DNA of 33,250 bases from the NCBI RefSeq assembly GCF_900168295.1, contig NZ_FVZL01000026.1, positions 1 to 33,250 on the forward strand. The letters run 5' to 3'. Positions 24,110-31,769 of this stretch are shown piece by piece. A model generated the notes under the pieces. That model was not told where the DNA came from and ran no database searches. It saw only the letters and a list, made by a program, of their open reading frames with translations. Position 1 is the first letter of the stretch. Every line of letters begins with the position of its first letter. The position numbers and the translations under genes were made by a program. This DNA is from Arthrobacter sp. P2b (GTDB lineage Bacteria > Actinomycetota > Actinomycetes > Actinomycetales > Micrococcaceae).

Positions 24110-24175
24110 CCCAACCAAGTAGCAGTAACTGTCGTTATGAGGCATCAGAACGACAGTTGACGCTACCTGGTTGGG
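24110..24175. repeat. Long imperfect hairpin, element 3 (27-nt arms, 12-nt loop)
   Basis: Arms 24110-24136 and 24149-24175 match at 23 of 27 positions. The outer 8 bp (CCCAACCA) are perfect, then one mismatch, 5 bp (GTAGC), a 3-nt mismatch patch and 10 inner bp (AACTGTCGTT). The loop is ATGAGGCATCAG. It begins 12 nt after the stop of the X25 gene and ends 29 nt upstream of the acyP start, so it separates two genes on the minus strand. Confidence 0.85.
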
Positions 24176-24187
24176 CGGGGACAGGCG

Positions 24188-25108
24188 TTAGTTGATGGTG
24201 ATGTCGCGGGTGGCGTGGTTGTAGCGGATGGTGACCGTGCCGCCGTTGTGGTGCAGCTCGTGGTTGGGGCCATCGAACGCGCCGTAGGCACCGTAGTTCT
24301 CGTCCCAGGAGCGGTTCAGCGCAATCTTGAAAGTGTAGAAGCCGGCGGGCAGTTCGGCGCTCTTCTTCCAAAGCTGGTCCAGGAAGTCGAACTCCATCTG
24401 GGCTTCGTCGTACTGCGGGGCCCAGTTCTCCGGCGCACCCAGGATGGTGTTGAAGTCGCCGGCCACAGCCACGGCTTCGGGCTGCGGGTGGGTCTCGACG
24501 TCCGGGCCCTCGAACGGCTCGGCGGCGGCATCGGCGGCCGTATCCTTGGCGGGAGCCTTGGTCTTGCGGACGGCCTTGACCACCGGCTCGACGGCGTCCT
24601 CGAGTACCTTGGCTGCCTTGCCCACGGCGGCGGCTGCCTTCTTGGCGGGAGTCTTGCGGGCCGTCTTCTTGACGGTTTCTTCCTTGGCCGGAACCTCCAG
24701 CGTGGCCGCGGCAGCGGAGACCGGCCGGACGAACCCTGCGGGAGCGGTGGGGACCGGGGTGTCGGCAGGAACGGGAGTGCCGGCGTCGAGCGCGGTGGCG
24801 AAGGACACCGGGTCGGGGTAGGCAACGGTGGCGCGCATGCCGTCCTCGGTGATGGTCCAGCCGGAGCGGCCCTTCACCAGCCAGCCGGCCTTGACCAGCT
24901 TGGCGGTTGCCGAGGTGAGCGTCTTGTGTCCGCGGGGAATGCCGCCGCTGAGCAGTTCCGCCTCGTGCTCGTTGAACGGCACGCGGGCCGTCGCTTCCGC
25001 GAGGACCTGGCCCGCGTTCAGTGCATCGCCTGACCACACGCCTTCGGTCAGGACATCCAGAACGGTCTTGAGTCGAAGGAAGGTGTTTTCTGCGGTGGAC
25101 TTGGCCAT
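24188..25108 (-). CDS. Winged-helix-like protein with Lys/Ala/Pro linker and C-terminal X25 (pullulanase-type) domain
   Basis: This 306 aa protein has three parts. Residues 1-95 look like a winged helix, with a recognition-like helix TLTSATAKLVKAGWLVKG and wing SGWTITEDG. Residues 110-185 are low-complexity and basic, histone H1-like (KKTARKTPAKKAAAAVGKAAK). Residues 205-306 resemble the X25 domain of pullulanases: VAGDFNTILGAPENWAPQ, ELPAGFYTFKIALNRSWDENYGAYG and TVTIRYNHATRDITI. The ATG at 25108 follows AAAAGGGG and is preferred to the one 12 codons earlier. There is no signal peptide, so the X25-like part would act in the cytoplasm, perhaps on glycogen or a related ligand. That use is inference. 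Domain calls are by eye. Confidence 0.75.
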   Translation of the reverse strand: MAKSTAENTFLRLKTVLDVLTEGVWSGDALNAGQVLAEATARVPFNEHEAELLSGGIPRGHKTLTSATAKLVKAGWLVKGRSGWTITEDGMRATVAYPDPVSFATALDAGTPVPADTPVPTAPAGFVRPVSAAAATLEVPAKEETVKKTARKTPAKKAAAAVGKAAKVLEDAVEPVVKAVRKTKAPAKDTAADAAAEPFEGPDVETHPQPEAVAVAGDFNTILGAPENWAPQYDEAQMEFDFLDQLWKKSAELPAGFYTFKIALNRSWDENYGAYGAFDGPNHELHHNGGTVTIRYNHATRDITIN

Positions 25109-25283
25109 GATTCCCCTTTTATGAAAGCGATCGGTCTTAGGCATCTTGCCAACTGCCGATTAAATCGCGCGACTTTAATTGGTTAACTCTGCGTGTCGTG
25201 ACCGACTATGAAGCGGATATCACCACAAGTGAGGCGGAGGTCTCGGGTAAGGGCTGACTGCACAACCCTCTCAGCGCTGGTAC

Positions 25284-25323
25284 GGGTGCCGCCCTGCACT
25301 CCCCAGACACGCCTGCGGCACCC
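25284..25323 (-). terminator. Stem GGGTGCCGC / GCGGCACCC downstream of the adenine deaminase gene
   Basis: Perfect 9-bp arms (25284-25292 and 25315-25323) enclose 22 nt, about 50 nt past the deaminase stop on the minus strand. There is no T-tract. It is the only clear structure in the 25109-25369 intergene and is a plausible weak terminator. Confidence 0.35.
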
Positions 25324-25369
25324 AGTTTAGCGGCACAATGGCGCACTTGTTGCCTCGGACACAGGACGG

Positions 25370-26431
25370 TCAGGGCGTGACGTCCTGGCCGTTCAGTTCC
25401 GCCAGCAGCTCGGCCTTCCGTTCTTCCGACGCAAAGGACGAGTGGATGGAGTTCGCGGCCAGGCGCGCCTTGTCGAATTCTGACAGCTCGAACACCGCCG
25501 AGAGCTGGGCAAAGTTGTCGTTCACGTAACCTCCGAAGTAGGCGGGGTCGTCGGAGTTGACGGACACGTTGAGCCCGGCGGCGAGCATGGCCGGCAGCGG
25601 GTGGTCCGCCAAAGTATCGACGGCGCGGAGCCTCACGTTGGACAGCGGGCACACGGTGAGCGGGATCCGCGCATCCACCAGGCGCTCCACCAGTTCCGGA
25701 TCCTCCATGCAGCGGATGCCGTGGTCGATGCGCTCCACACCGAGGACGTCCAGCGCCTCGGTGATGTACGACGCCGGGCCCTCCTCGCCTGCATGGGCCG
25801 TCAGCCGCAGGCCTGCTTCGCGAGCCTTTGCATAAAGCCGTTCAAATTTCGCCGGCGGGTTCCCGACCTCCGCCGAATCAAGTCCGATGGCCCCGATGGG
25901 CGCATCCATGGCCAGCAGGCCGTCCAGGACCTCCAGGGCCGAGTCCTCCGGAAGGTCACGCAGGAAGGCCGCGATCAGCATGGTGGACATGCCAAAATCC
26001 TCCTGCGACGTGGCCAGCACCGATGCCACCCCGTTGACGCAGGTTTCCAGTGAAATTCCGCGTGAAAGGTGCGCCTGCGGGTCCATCATGATTTCTGCGT
26101 GGCGCACCCCGGCAGCAGCTGCCCGTTCCAGATAGGAGTGCGTCATCGCCGCGAAGTCCTCTTCTGTCTGCAGCACCGCCATATTGGCGTAGTACAGGTC
26201 CAGGAAGGACTGCAGGTCGGTGAACTCGTACCTTTCCCGGAGTTCGTCCAGTCCGGAATACGGCAGCTCGATGCCGTTGCGCTCCGCCAGGGCGAAGATC
26301 AGGTCCGGCTGCAGGGTCCCTTCGATGTGCAGGTGCAGTTCGGCCACGGGAAGGACGCGGGCCGGGACGGCAGGCTCGGTTTCATCCGCTTCAATGTCAG
26401 GCACGGCGCTGCCGGCCGCAAAGTTTTCCAT
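25370..26431 (-). CDS. Adenosine deaminase-family hydrolase, probably adenine deaminase (type 2)
   Basis: This 353 aa metal-dependent amidohydrolase converts a purine amine to its oxo form. The zinc pair is ELHLHIEGTL (His33, His35), followed by LTAHAGEEG, ERIDHGIRCMEDP and VNSDDPAYFGGYVNDNF. HIEGT, VCPLSNVRLR and SDDPAYFGGY are typical of the adenine deaminase branch rather than classical adenosine deaminase. The ATG at 26431 lies 6 nt after TATCCT and has no ribosome site, so a leaderless start is likely. A longer GTG start at 26497 would overlap the divergent gene. It would salvage adenine to hypoxanthine. The enzyme acts alone here, with no purine neighbours. Confidence 0.87.
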   Translation of the reverse strand: MENFAAGSAVPDIEADETEPAVPARVLPVAELHLHIEGTLQPDLIFALAERNGIELPYSGLDELRERYEFTDLQSFLDLYYANMAVLQTEEDFAAMTHSYLERAAAAGVRHAEIMMDPQAHLSRGISLETCVNGVASVLATSQEDFGMSTMLIAAFLRDLPEDSALEVLDGLLAMDAPIGAIGLDSAEVGNPPAKFERLYAKAREAGLRLTAHAGEEGPASYITEALDVLGVERIDHGIRCMEDPELVERLVDARIPLTVCPLSNVRLRAVDTLADHPLPAMLAAGLNVSVNSDDPAYFGGYVNDNFAQLSAVFELSEFDKARLAANSIHSSFASEERKAELLAELNGQDVTP

Positions 26432-26437
26432 CGGGTC

Positions 26438-26472
26438 AGGATAATGCCCTGCGGCGGATTCGCCACTAGAGT
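26438..26472. promoter_or_regulatory. Back-to-back -10 boxes for divergent leaderless genes
   Basis: On the minus strand TATCCT (26443-26438) lies 6 nt before the deaminase ATG (26431). On the plus strand TAGAGT (26467-26472) lies 7 nt before the UvrA-like ATG (26480). Only 48 nt separate the two start codons, and a GGCG-GATT-CGCC palindrome sits between the boxes. No good -35 is seen for either. Each -35 region would overlap the opposite promoter. Confidence 0.5.
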
Positions 26473-26479
26473 CGAGCGA

Positions 26480-29104
26480 ATGCAGAACGCCACGCACGCT
26501 GATGACCTGCAGTACCCGGCTCCCACCTCCGCGGACGACGGCTTTGTCCGGGTCCGCGGCGCCCGCGAAAACAACCTTCGCAACGTGGACGTGGACGTCC
26601 CGCGCGATGCGATCGTCGCGTTCACGGGAGTCTCCGGGTCCGGCAAGTCATCGTTGGCTTTCGGCACCATCTATGCCGAGGCGCAACGCCGCTACTTCGA
26701 GTCCGTGGCCCCGTATGCCCGGCGCCTGATCCAGCAGGGCCACAATCCCAAGGTGGAGCTGATCACGGGGCTGCCTCCCGCCGTCGCACTTCAACAGCGC
26801 CGCGGCGCCCCCAGCAGCAGGTCCACCGTCGGCACCGTCACCACGCTCTCAAACTCCCTGCGCATGCTCTTCTCCCGCGCCGGGACCTACCCGTCCGGCA
26901 GCACCCAGCTGGACTCGGACGCCTTCTCTCCCAACACCGCAGCCGGTGCATGCCGGGAATGCCACGGCCTGGGCGTCGCGCACACCGTTACGGAATCGTC
27001 GCTGGTTCCGGACCCGTCGCTGAGCATCCGTGACGGCGCCATCGCGGCCTGGCCCGGTGCGTGGCAGGGGAAAAACCTGCGGGACATCCTCACCCACCTG
27101 GGCTACGACGTCGACGTCCCGTGGCGCAAGCTTCCCAAGAAGCAACGGGACTGGATCCTCTTCACCGAGGAACAGCCCGTAGTGGAGGTGACTCCGCAGC
27201 GAGACAGGGTGGCCAAACCGTACAAGGGGCGGTTCTGGAGCGCCCGCAGCTACGTCCTGCATACCCTGGCGGATTCCCAGAGCGCGTCCATGCGGGAACG
27301 CGTCCTGGCGTACATGGAGTCAGGCCCGTGCCCGCTCTGTTCAGGCACGGGACTGACGCCGGAGGCGCTTGCCGTCACGTTCGCGGGCAGGACCATTGCG
27401 GAGCTCAACCGACTCCCGATGGCGGAGCTTGCGGACATCGTGCGGCCCACCGCTGAACTGAACGACGCCGGCACGGCCTCCCGCACGCAGCTTTCCGGGG
27501 AGTCCAACGAGGTAGCCGTAGCCATCACCCGGGACCTCCTGCAGCGCCTCACGGTCCTCGTGGACCTCGGTCTCGGATACCTCGCGCTGGGCCGTGCCAC
27601 GCCCACCCTCTCACCGGGAGAGATGCAGCGGCTCCGGATTGCGACGCAGCTTCGGTCCGGTCTGTTCGGGGTGATCTACGTATTGGACGAGCCGTCCGCA
27701 GGGCTCCATCCCGCCGACGCGGAACCCCTGTTGGACGTGTTGGAGCAGCTGAAAAAGTCCGGCAACTCCGTCTTCGTGGTGGAGCACAACATGGACGTGG
27801 TCCGGCGGGCCGACTGGCTGGTGGATGTGGGGCCGCGGGCCGGAGAAGGTGGCGGCGAAGTGCTCTACAGCGGACCCGTGGATGGGCTCGCCGGCATCGA
27901 GGCGTCCGTCACCAGGCCGTTCCTGTTCGAGGACGGCCGATTCGTCACGGCGAGCAGCGGAAGGGCCACCGGAAGTGCCGACGGCGGTTCCGGCCGTGTT
28001 TCCCGCAGTAGTTCGGAAATCGTTCGGGAGCCCGCAGGGTGGCTGGAGTTGAAGGACGTCCGCCGGCACAACCTGCGGGGGCTGGACGCACGTTTTCCCC
28101 TGGGGGTCCTCACGGCGGTCACCGGTGTTTCAGGGTCCGGGAAGTCCACTCTTGTTGGACGGGCGCTTGCCGGGCTGGTGGGCTCCGGCCTCAAAACCCC
28201 GCTGGAACAGGATGCAGCAGCGGAGCCCGCCGCCACGGGTAGCGTTACGGGGGGTGAACGCATCGACCGCCTGGTCACTGTGGACCAGAAGCCGATTGGG
28301 CGTACCCCGCGCTCCAACCTGGCAACGTACACCGGGCTTTTTGACGCTGTCCGCAAGGAATTTGCCGCGACCGGCCAGGCCAGGGAACGTGGCTTCGGCG
28401 CCGGCAGGTTCTCCTTCAACGTGGCAGGCGGGCGCTGCGAAACCTGCCAGGGCGAAGGGTTTGTCGCCGTCGAACTGCTCTTCCTGCCTGGCAGCTACGG
28501 CCCGTGCCCGGAGTGCGGCGGATCCCGCTACAACCCTGAGACGCTGGAGGTGCAGTACCGCGGCAGGAACGTGGCCGACGTGCTGGCCATGACCGTGGAC
28601 GTCGCTGCGGAGTACCTGGCCGACGTACCGGCTGCGGCGCGGAGCCTGAAAAGCCTCCAGGACGTGGGACTTGGGTACCTGCGGCTAGGGCAGCCTGCCA
28701 CCGAACTCTCAGGTGGTGAAGCCCAGCGCATCAAACTCGCCACCGAACTGCAGCGGGCGCAGCGCGGGCACACCCTGTACCTGCTGGATGAGCCCACCAC
28801 CGGCCTGCATCCCGCCGATGTACAGCTGCTGATGGCACAGCTGCACGGCCTGGTGGACGCGGGCAACTCCGTGGTGGTTGTTGAGCACGACATGTCAGTG
28901 GTGGCAGGGGCCGATTGGGTCATCGATTTGGGCCCCTCCGGCGGCGACAAGGGTGGGCTCATCGTGGCAACCGGGACCCCCGAAAGTGTGGCGCGTTCGG
29001 GCGGCAGCCGGACCGCCCCCTACCTCGCGGCTGCCCTCAATCAGGGTTCCACCAGCGAATACTCAGGAAAATCTCGATTTGATAACGCCGCCGTGATGTC
29101 CTAG
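26480..29104 (+). CDS. UvrA-like ABC ATPase (short UvrA paralogue)
   Basis: This 874 aa protein is a twin-ABC ATPase of the UvrA family. Walker A motifs are GVSGSGKSS (50-58) and GVSGSGKST (about 549-557). The ABC signatures are LSPGEMQRLRIATQL (near 377) and LSGGEAQRIKLATEL (near 742), with VYVLDEPSAGLHP and YLLDEPTTGLHP as Walker B. Zinc-type pairs are CRECHGLG, CPLCSGTG, CETCQGEG and CPECGG. It is shorter than canonical UvrA (about 950 aa). The region after the first Walker A lacks an obvious UvrB-binding insertion. It more likely belongs to the UvrA2/drug-tolerance branch than to the main excinuclease. The start at 26480 follows TAGAGT by 7 nt, suggesting a leaderless mRNA. Confidence 0.88.
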   Translation: MQNATHADDLQYPAPTSADDGFVRVRGARENNLRNVDVDVPRDAIVAFTGVSGSGKSSLAFGTIYAEAQRRYFESVAPYARRLIQQGHNPKVELITGLPPAVALQQRRGAPSSRSTVGTVTTLSNSLRMLFSRAGTYPSGSTQLDSDAFSPNTAAGACRECHGLGVAHTVTESSLVPDPSLSIRDGAIAAWPGAWQGKNLRDILTHLGYDVDVPWRKLPKKQRDWILFTEEQPVVEVTPQRDRVAKPYKGRFWSARSYVLHTLADSQSASMRERVLAYMESGPCPLCSGTGLTPEALAVTFAGRTIAELNRLPMAELADIVRPTAELNDAGTASRTQLSGESNEVAVAITRDLLQRLTVLVDLGLGYLALGRATPTLSPGEMQRLRIATQLRSGLFGVIYVLDEPSAGLHPADAEPLLDVLEQLKKSGNSVFVVEHNMDVVRRADWLVDVGPRAGEGGGEVLYSGPVDGLAGIEASVTRPFLFEDGRFVTASSGRATGSADGGSGRVSRSSSEIVREPAGWLELKDVRRHNLRGLDARFPLGVLTAVTGVSGSGKSTLVGRALAGLVGSGLKTPLEQDAAAEPAATGSVTGGERIDRLVTVDQKPIGRTPRSNLATYTGLFDAVRKEFAATGQARERGFGAGRFSFNVAGGRCETCQGEGFVAVELLFLPGSYGPCPECGGSRYNPETLEVQYRGRNVADVLAMTVDVAAEYLADVPAAARSLKSLQDVGLGYLRLGQPATELSGGEAQRIKLATELQRAQRGHTLYLLDEPTTGLHPADVQLLMAQLHGLVDAGNSVVVVEHDMSVVAGADWVIDLGPSGGDKGGLIVATGTPESVARSGGSRTAPYLAAALNQGSTSEYSGKSRFDNAAVMS

Positions 29105-29116
29105 CGTGAAATGCAT

Positions 29117-29132
29117 GCCCGCCAAAGCGGGC
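29117..29132 (+). terminator. Short hairpin after the UvrA-like gene
   Basis: GCCCGC-CAAA-GCGGGC starts 12 nt after the stop codon. The 6-bp GC stem with a 4-nt loop could end the transcript, but no T-tract follows. Confidence 0.4.
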
Positions 29133-29273
29133 GCATGAATGCCCGGTGCTGCCTCCACCAGAACTGCCCAGCGGCAGCCACCGAAGTTGACCTCTATTTG
29201 TCAGGGGCGGGCAGTGGCGCGACGATCTCCGGGGACGGAACCAGCGCCGGTGGCCTTCAGGAGCATCACCATA

Positions 29274-29930
29274 ATGAAAAACAGAACCTTCCGTACTGCC
29301 GCACGCCGTGGAGCTACCGTGGCCGTGATCTCAGCAGCAGGCCTCGCACTTTCCGGCACCGCCGCAAACGCGACCACCAGCACCTCCACGTGGGACGCCC
29401 TGGCACAGTGTGAAAGCGGCGGTAACTGGGCAACCAACACCGGAAACGGCTACTCCGGCGGCCTGCAGTTCAGCGCCAGCACCTGGTCCGCATACGGCGG
29501 CACCGGTTCACCCGCGGACGCGAGCCGCGAGCAGCAGATTGCCGTCGCCGAGCAGGTCCAGGCTTCGCAGGGCTGGGGAGCATGGCCCTCCTGCTCTGCC
29601 CAGCTGGGCCTGAGCGGCGGCGCCACCGGGACTGCGCCCGTTCAGCAGGCCCCCGTCCAGCAGATTCCGGTCCAGCAGGCACCGGTCCAGCAGGTCCAGG
29701 GCGCGCCGGTCCAGGCAGCTCCTGTTACCCAGGCACCCGCCGCCAAGCATGCCAAAGCAGTTGCCCTGAGCGGGGAAACCTACACTCTGGAGGCAGGCGA
29801 CACCCTGAGCATTGTTGCCGAAAAGCTGGGCATCCAAGGCGGCTGGCAGCAACTTGCTGATGCCAACCTGGACACCATCTCCGATCCCAACCTCGTCTTC
29901 GAGGGCCAGGTCATCCAGCTTCCGTTATAA
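29274..29930 (+). CDS. Resuscitation-promoting factor-like protein with LysM domain
   Basis: This 218 aa secreted cell-wall hydrolase has a signal peptide at 1-33 (basic RTAARR, hydrophobic ATVAVISAAGLALSG, cut after ANA). The Rpf transglycosylase-like domain at about 38-105 carries WDALAQCESGGNWATNTGNGYSGGLQF, with the catalytic Glu47 and paired cysteines (Cys46, and Cys in SCSAQLG). Next is a Pro/Val/Gln repeat linker (PVQQAPVQQIPVQQAPVQQV), then a LysM peptidoglycan-binding domain at about 168-218 (YTLEAGDTLSIVAEKLG). AGGAG lies 10 nt before the ATG. It would cleave peptidoglycan and promote growth after dormancy. The about 170-nt leader shows no clear c-di-AMP riboswitch. Confidence 0.93.
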   Translation: MKNRTFRTAARRGATVAVISAAGLALSGTAANATTSTSTWDALAQCESGGNWATNTGNGYSGGLQFSASTWSAYGGTGSPADASREQQIAVAEQVQASQGWGAWPSCSAQLGLSGGATGTAPVQQAPVQQIPVQQAPVQQVQGAPVQAAPVTQAPAAKHAKAVALSGETYTLEAGDTLSIVAEKLGIQGGWQQLADANLDTISDPNLVFEGQVIQLPL

Positions 29931-29940
29931 AAACTGTGCC

Positions 29941-29959
29941 GCAGCTGCCCGCCAGCTGC
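29941..29959 (+). terminator. Hairpin GCAGCTG-CCCGC-CAGCTGC after rpf
   Basis: Perfect 7-bp arms lie 10 nt downstream of the rpf stop. On the plus strand AAAAG follows rather than T, so it may mainly stabilise the mRNA end. A neighbouring GCCC-GTGA-GGGC-TTTT on the minus strand would stop antisense transcription. Confidence 0.4.
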
Positions 29960-30017
29960 AAAAGCCCTCACGGGCCCTATGAACAGGTCGGCGATAGACA
30001 AATTCCGTTGACCAAAA

Positions 30018-30060
30018 AACGACGCCGGCACGCCCCCACAAGGGGAGTGCCGGCGTCGTT
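30018..30060. terminator. Bidirectional intrinsic terminator between convergent genes
   Basis: A 19-nt stem (AACGACGCCGGCAC...GTGCCGGCGTCGTT, one mismatch) with a CACAA loop is flanked by an A-tract on the left (30014-30019) and CTTTAA on the right. It therefore works in both directions. It separates rpf (plus) from the hypothetical membrane gene (minus). Confidence 0.85.
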
Positions 30061-30108
30061 CTTTAATCCAGCCTGCCGTACGTCAACGCACGGCGGGCAA
30101 GCCAGCTG

Positions 30109-30696
30109 TTAGCTGGCGGGAATCTCACGGACGATCCGCACCTTCCAGGCGTGTTCGTCGCTGGTGTCCAGCAGTGCGACGGTGCCATGGGCCAGGTTCA
30201 AGGCAACGCGCTTGGCGGCAAGCAGCTCGAGGTAGAGGTGCTCGTTCATCCTGGCGGGGGTGTCGATCATGTACTTCACGGCGTCGCGCACCTTGCGGTA
30301 GTTGGCGCTGCGTTCGCGGTGCATGTGCAGTTCAAGGGCGGACTGCTGGCGGAGCCGGGGTTCGTGGCGGTTCAACAGGGTGACGGCGGTGTGCACGCCA
30401 ACCACGAGTGCAAGCGAAACCACGTAGATCCACCATCCGCTGGACAGCAGGAACAGCGGCAGGTTGCCGATGGCCACGAGTGCGATCACCACACGGAGGG
30501 CAGCGATGCGGCGCACAGTCTTGGCGACGGCGGCCACGCCATCACGGAAGCGGTGCTGCTCCTTGCGCGCGGCGGCAGGATCAATGGTGAATTCGTCAAG
30601 GACCAGGATGCCCTTTGCTTCCGGACTCAGCATCTGCCCGTAACGGGGCACGCTGGGGGAGGTGATTCCGGTGGTTACTTCGGGTGTTAATGTCAT
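30109..30696 (-). CDS. Hypothetical two-helix membrane protein, 195 aa
   Basis: I do not recognise a family. The N-terminal 60 residues are soluble and charged (FTIDPAAARKEQHRFRDGVAAVAKTVRR). Two hydrophobic helices follow at about 66-85 (AALRVVIALVAIGNLPLFLL) and 88-108 (WWIYVVSLALVVGVHTAVTLL). A cytoplasmic helical tail is rich in Arg and Glu (LELHMHRERSANYRKVRDAVKYMIDTPARMNEHLYLELLAAKR). GGAAG lies 7 nt before the ATG. It is transcribed alone towards the strong bidirectional terminator. The residue pattern is natural and supports a real gene, but no function can be given. Confidence 0.7.
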   Translation of the reverse strand: MTLTPEVTTGITSPSVPRYGQMLSPEAKGILVLDEFTIDPAAARKEQHRFRDGVAAVAKTVRRIAALRVVIALVAIGNLPLFLLSSGWWIYVVSLALVVGVHTAVTLLNRHEPRLRQQSALELHMHRERSANYRKVRDAVKYMIDTPARMNEHLYLELLAAKRVALNLAHGTVALLDTSDEHAWKVRIVREIPAS

Positions 30697-30818
30697 GAGA
30701 GGGCTTCCAGAACGCGGGGTGGGTTGCGGACACCTTAGTGGTTTTAACTCCTTTGTGTATGCATAGGTCCACTATCTGGACATCCGGAGCGCCTGGCCTG
30801 TGGTCCCCGGCACTGCAA

Positions 30819-30847
30819 TTGGAACATCCGCCGGGTGCCGTCAGACT
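30819..30847 (+). promoter_or_regulatory. Promoter of the MSMEG_6728-family gene (TTGGAA-17-CAGACT)
   Basis: TTGGAA (30819-30824) and CAGACT (30842-30847) are exactly 17 nt apart, and the ATG at 30854 begins 6 nt after the -10. The first base of the start codon is thus the expected transcription start, predicting a leaderless mRNA. No ribosome site is present. Confidence 0.6.
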
Positions 30848-30853
30848 GAATGG

Positions 30854-31765
30854 ATGCAAACCTTCCTCCCGTACCCTGAATTCCGGCAGAGCGCCGAAGC
30901 ATTGGACACCGCCCGGCTTGGCAAGCAACGGGTCGAGGCACTCCAGACGCTCCGCGCCCTGGTCATTCCCGGATACGGCTGGCAGACCCACCCGGCAATC
31001 CGCATGTGGATGGGCTATGTGCCGGCGCTGACCATGTATGGGCTGGCCATGGTTGACGAATGGACCAAGCGCGGCCACCCGGACAACACCCGGGCCAACA
31101 TCATGGAGTTCGCCCCGCAGGCGGCACACCCGGATTACGCGGCGAAGATTCCCATGCCGCCGTGGCTCGGCGACCCGGACTTCCACCTCAGCCACCGCTC
31201 CAAGCTGGTGCGCAAGGAGCCCAAGTTCTACCGCTCCCTTTTTGCTGATGCGAACCCGGACATGGACTACGTCTGGCCGGAGCCGAAGCACGAGTTCCTG
31301 CCGCAGGAGCCAGAGGGTGACATCCTGTGGATCCTGCGCGATCCCCATGACGACGTCGATCCACAGACGTTGACCACAGTGGCCCTTCCGCCCGTGAGCG
31401 GCAGCATCGCTGCCGCGGCGGGCATGGGCGACGACTACTCCCCCGTGTATATCGACGACGGGTCCCGCCGCCCCTCGCGCCAGCCCCGGAAGGCGCCGCC
31501 CAAGCAGCAGGTGAAGAAGCCCACCCGCAAGCGCCTGGCGCAGGAGGAGGCCTTCTCCACTCTTCCGGGAAAGACGCGCGTAGCGGTCCCGTTCGAGCAT
31601 GGAGCAAAGTTTGCCGTAGGCCAGGTGGTGGGCCGTCCCATCACCCTGGAGGACGGCAGGTTCGGCCGCAACTTCACCGTTACGGAGATCATCGACCGGT
31701 CCGCTTTTGCCTACCCGGCTCTTCTGCAGGATCCCCGCGTGTTCTTCCCGGTGGAAGCCCCGTAG
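30854..31765 (+). CDS. MSMEG_6728-family protein (pyrimidine-dimer glycosylase-like)
   Basis: This 303 aa protein begins MQTFLPYPEFRQSAEALDTARLGKQRVEALQTLRALVIPGYGWQTHPAIRMWMGY, the signature of the MSMEG_6728 family. That family is related to pyrimidine-dimer DNA glycosylase/endonuclease V. HRSKLVRKEPKFYRSLFADANPDMDYVWPEP completes the conserved domain (about 1-155). The second half is low-complexity and basic (RRPSRQPRKAPPKQQVKKPTRKR) and ends in a small beta-rich segment. A DNA-repair role is suggested by family only. The YeeZ-like gene follows after 4 nt and is probably co-transcribed. Confidence 0.85.
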   Translation: MQTFLPYPEFRQSAEALDTARLGKQRVEALQTLRALVIPGYGWQTHPAIRMWMGYVPALTMYGLAMVDEWTKRGHPDNTRANIMEFAPQAAHPDYAAKIPMPPWLGDPDFHLSHRSKLVRKEPKFYRSLFADANPDMDYVWPEPKHEFLPQEPEGDILWILRDPHDDVDPQTLTTVALPPVSGSIAAAAGMGDDYSPVYIDDGSRRPSRQPRKAPPKQQVKKPTRKRLAQEEAFSTLPGKTRVAVPFEHGAKFAVGQVVGRPITLEDGRFGRNFTVTEIIDRSAFAYPALLQDPRVFFPVEAP

Positions 31766-31769
31766 CCGC

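Noticed and set aside
26069..26479. N-terminal extension of the UvrA-like protein
   Set aside because: The extension lies over the deaminase gene on the other strand. The ATG at 26480 fits both the family start and the -10 box.
29105..29273. c-di-AMP (ydaO-type) riboswitch before rpf
   Set aside because: Actinobacterial rpf genes often carry it, but the leader is about 170 nt and I could not find the conserved core elements.
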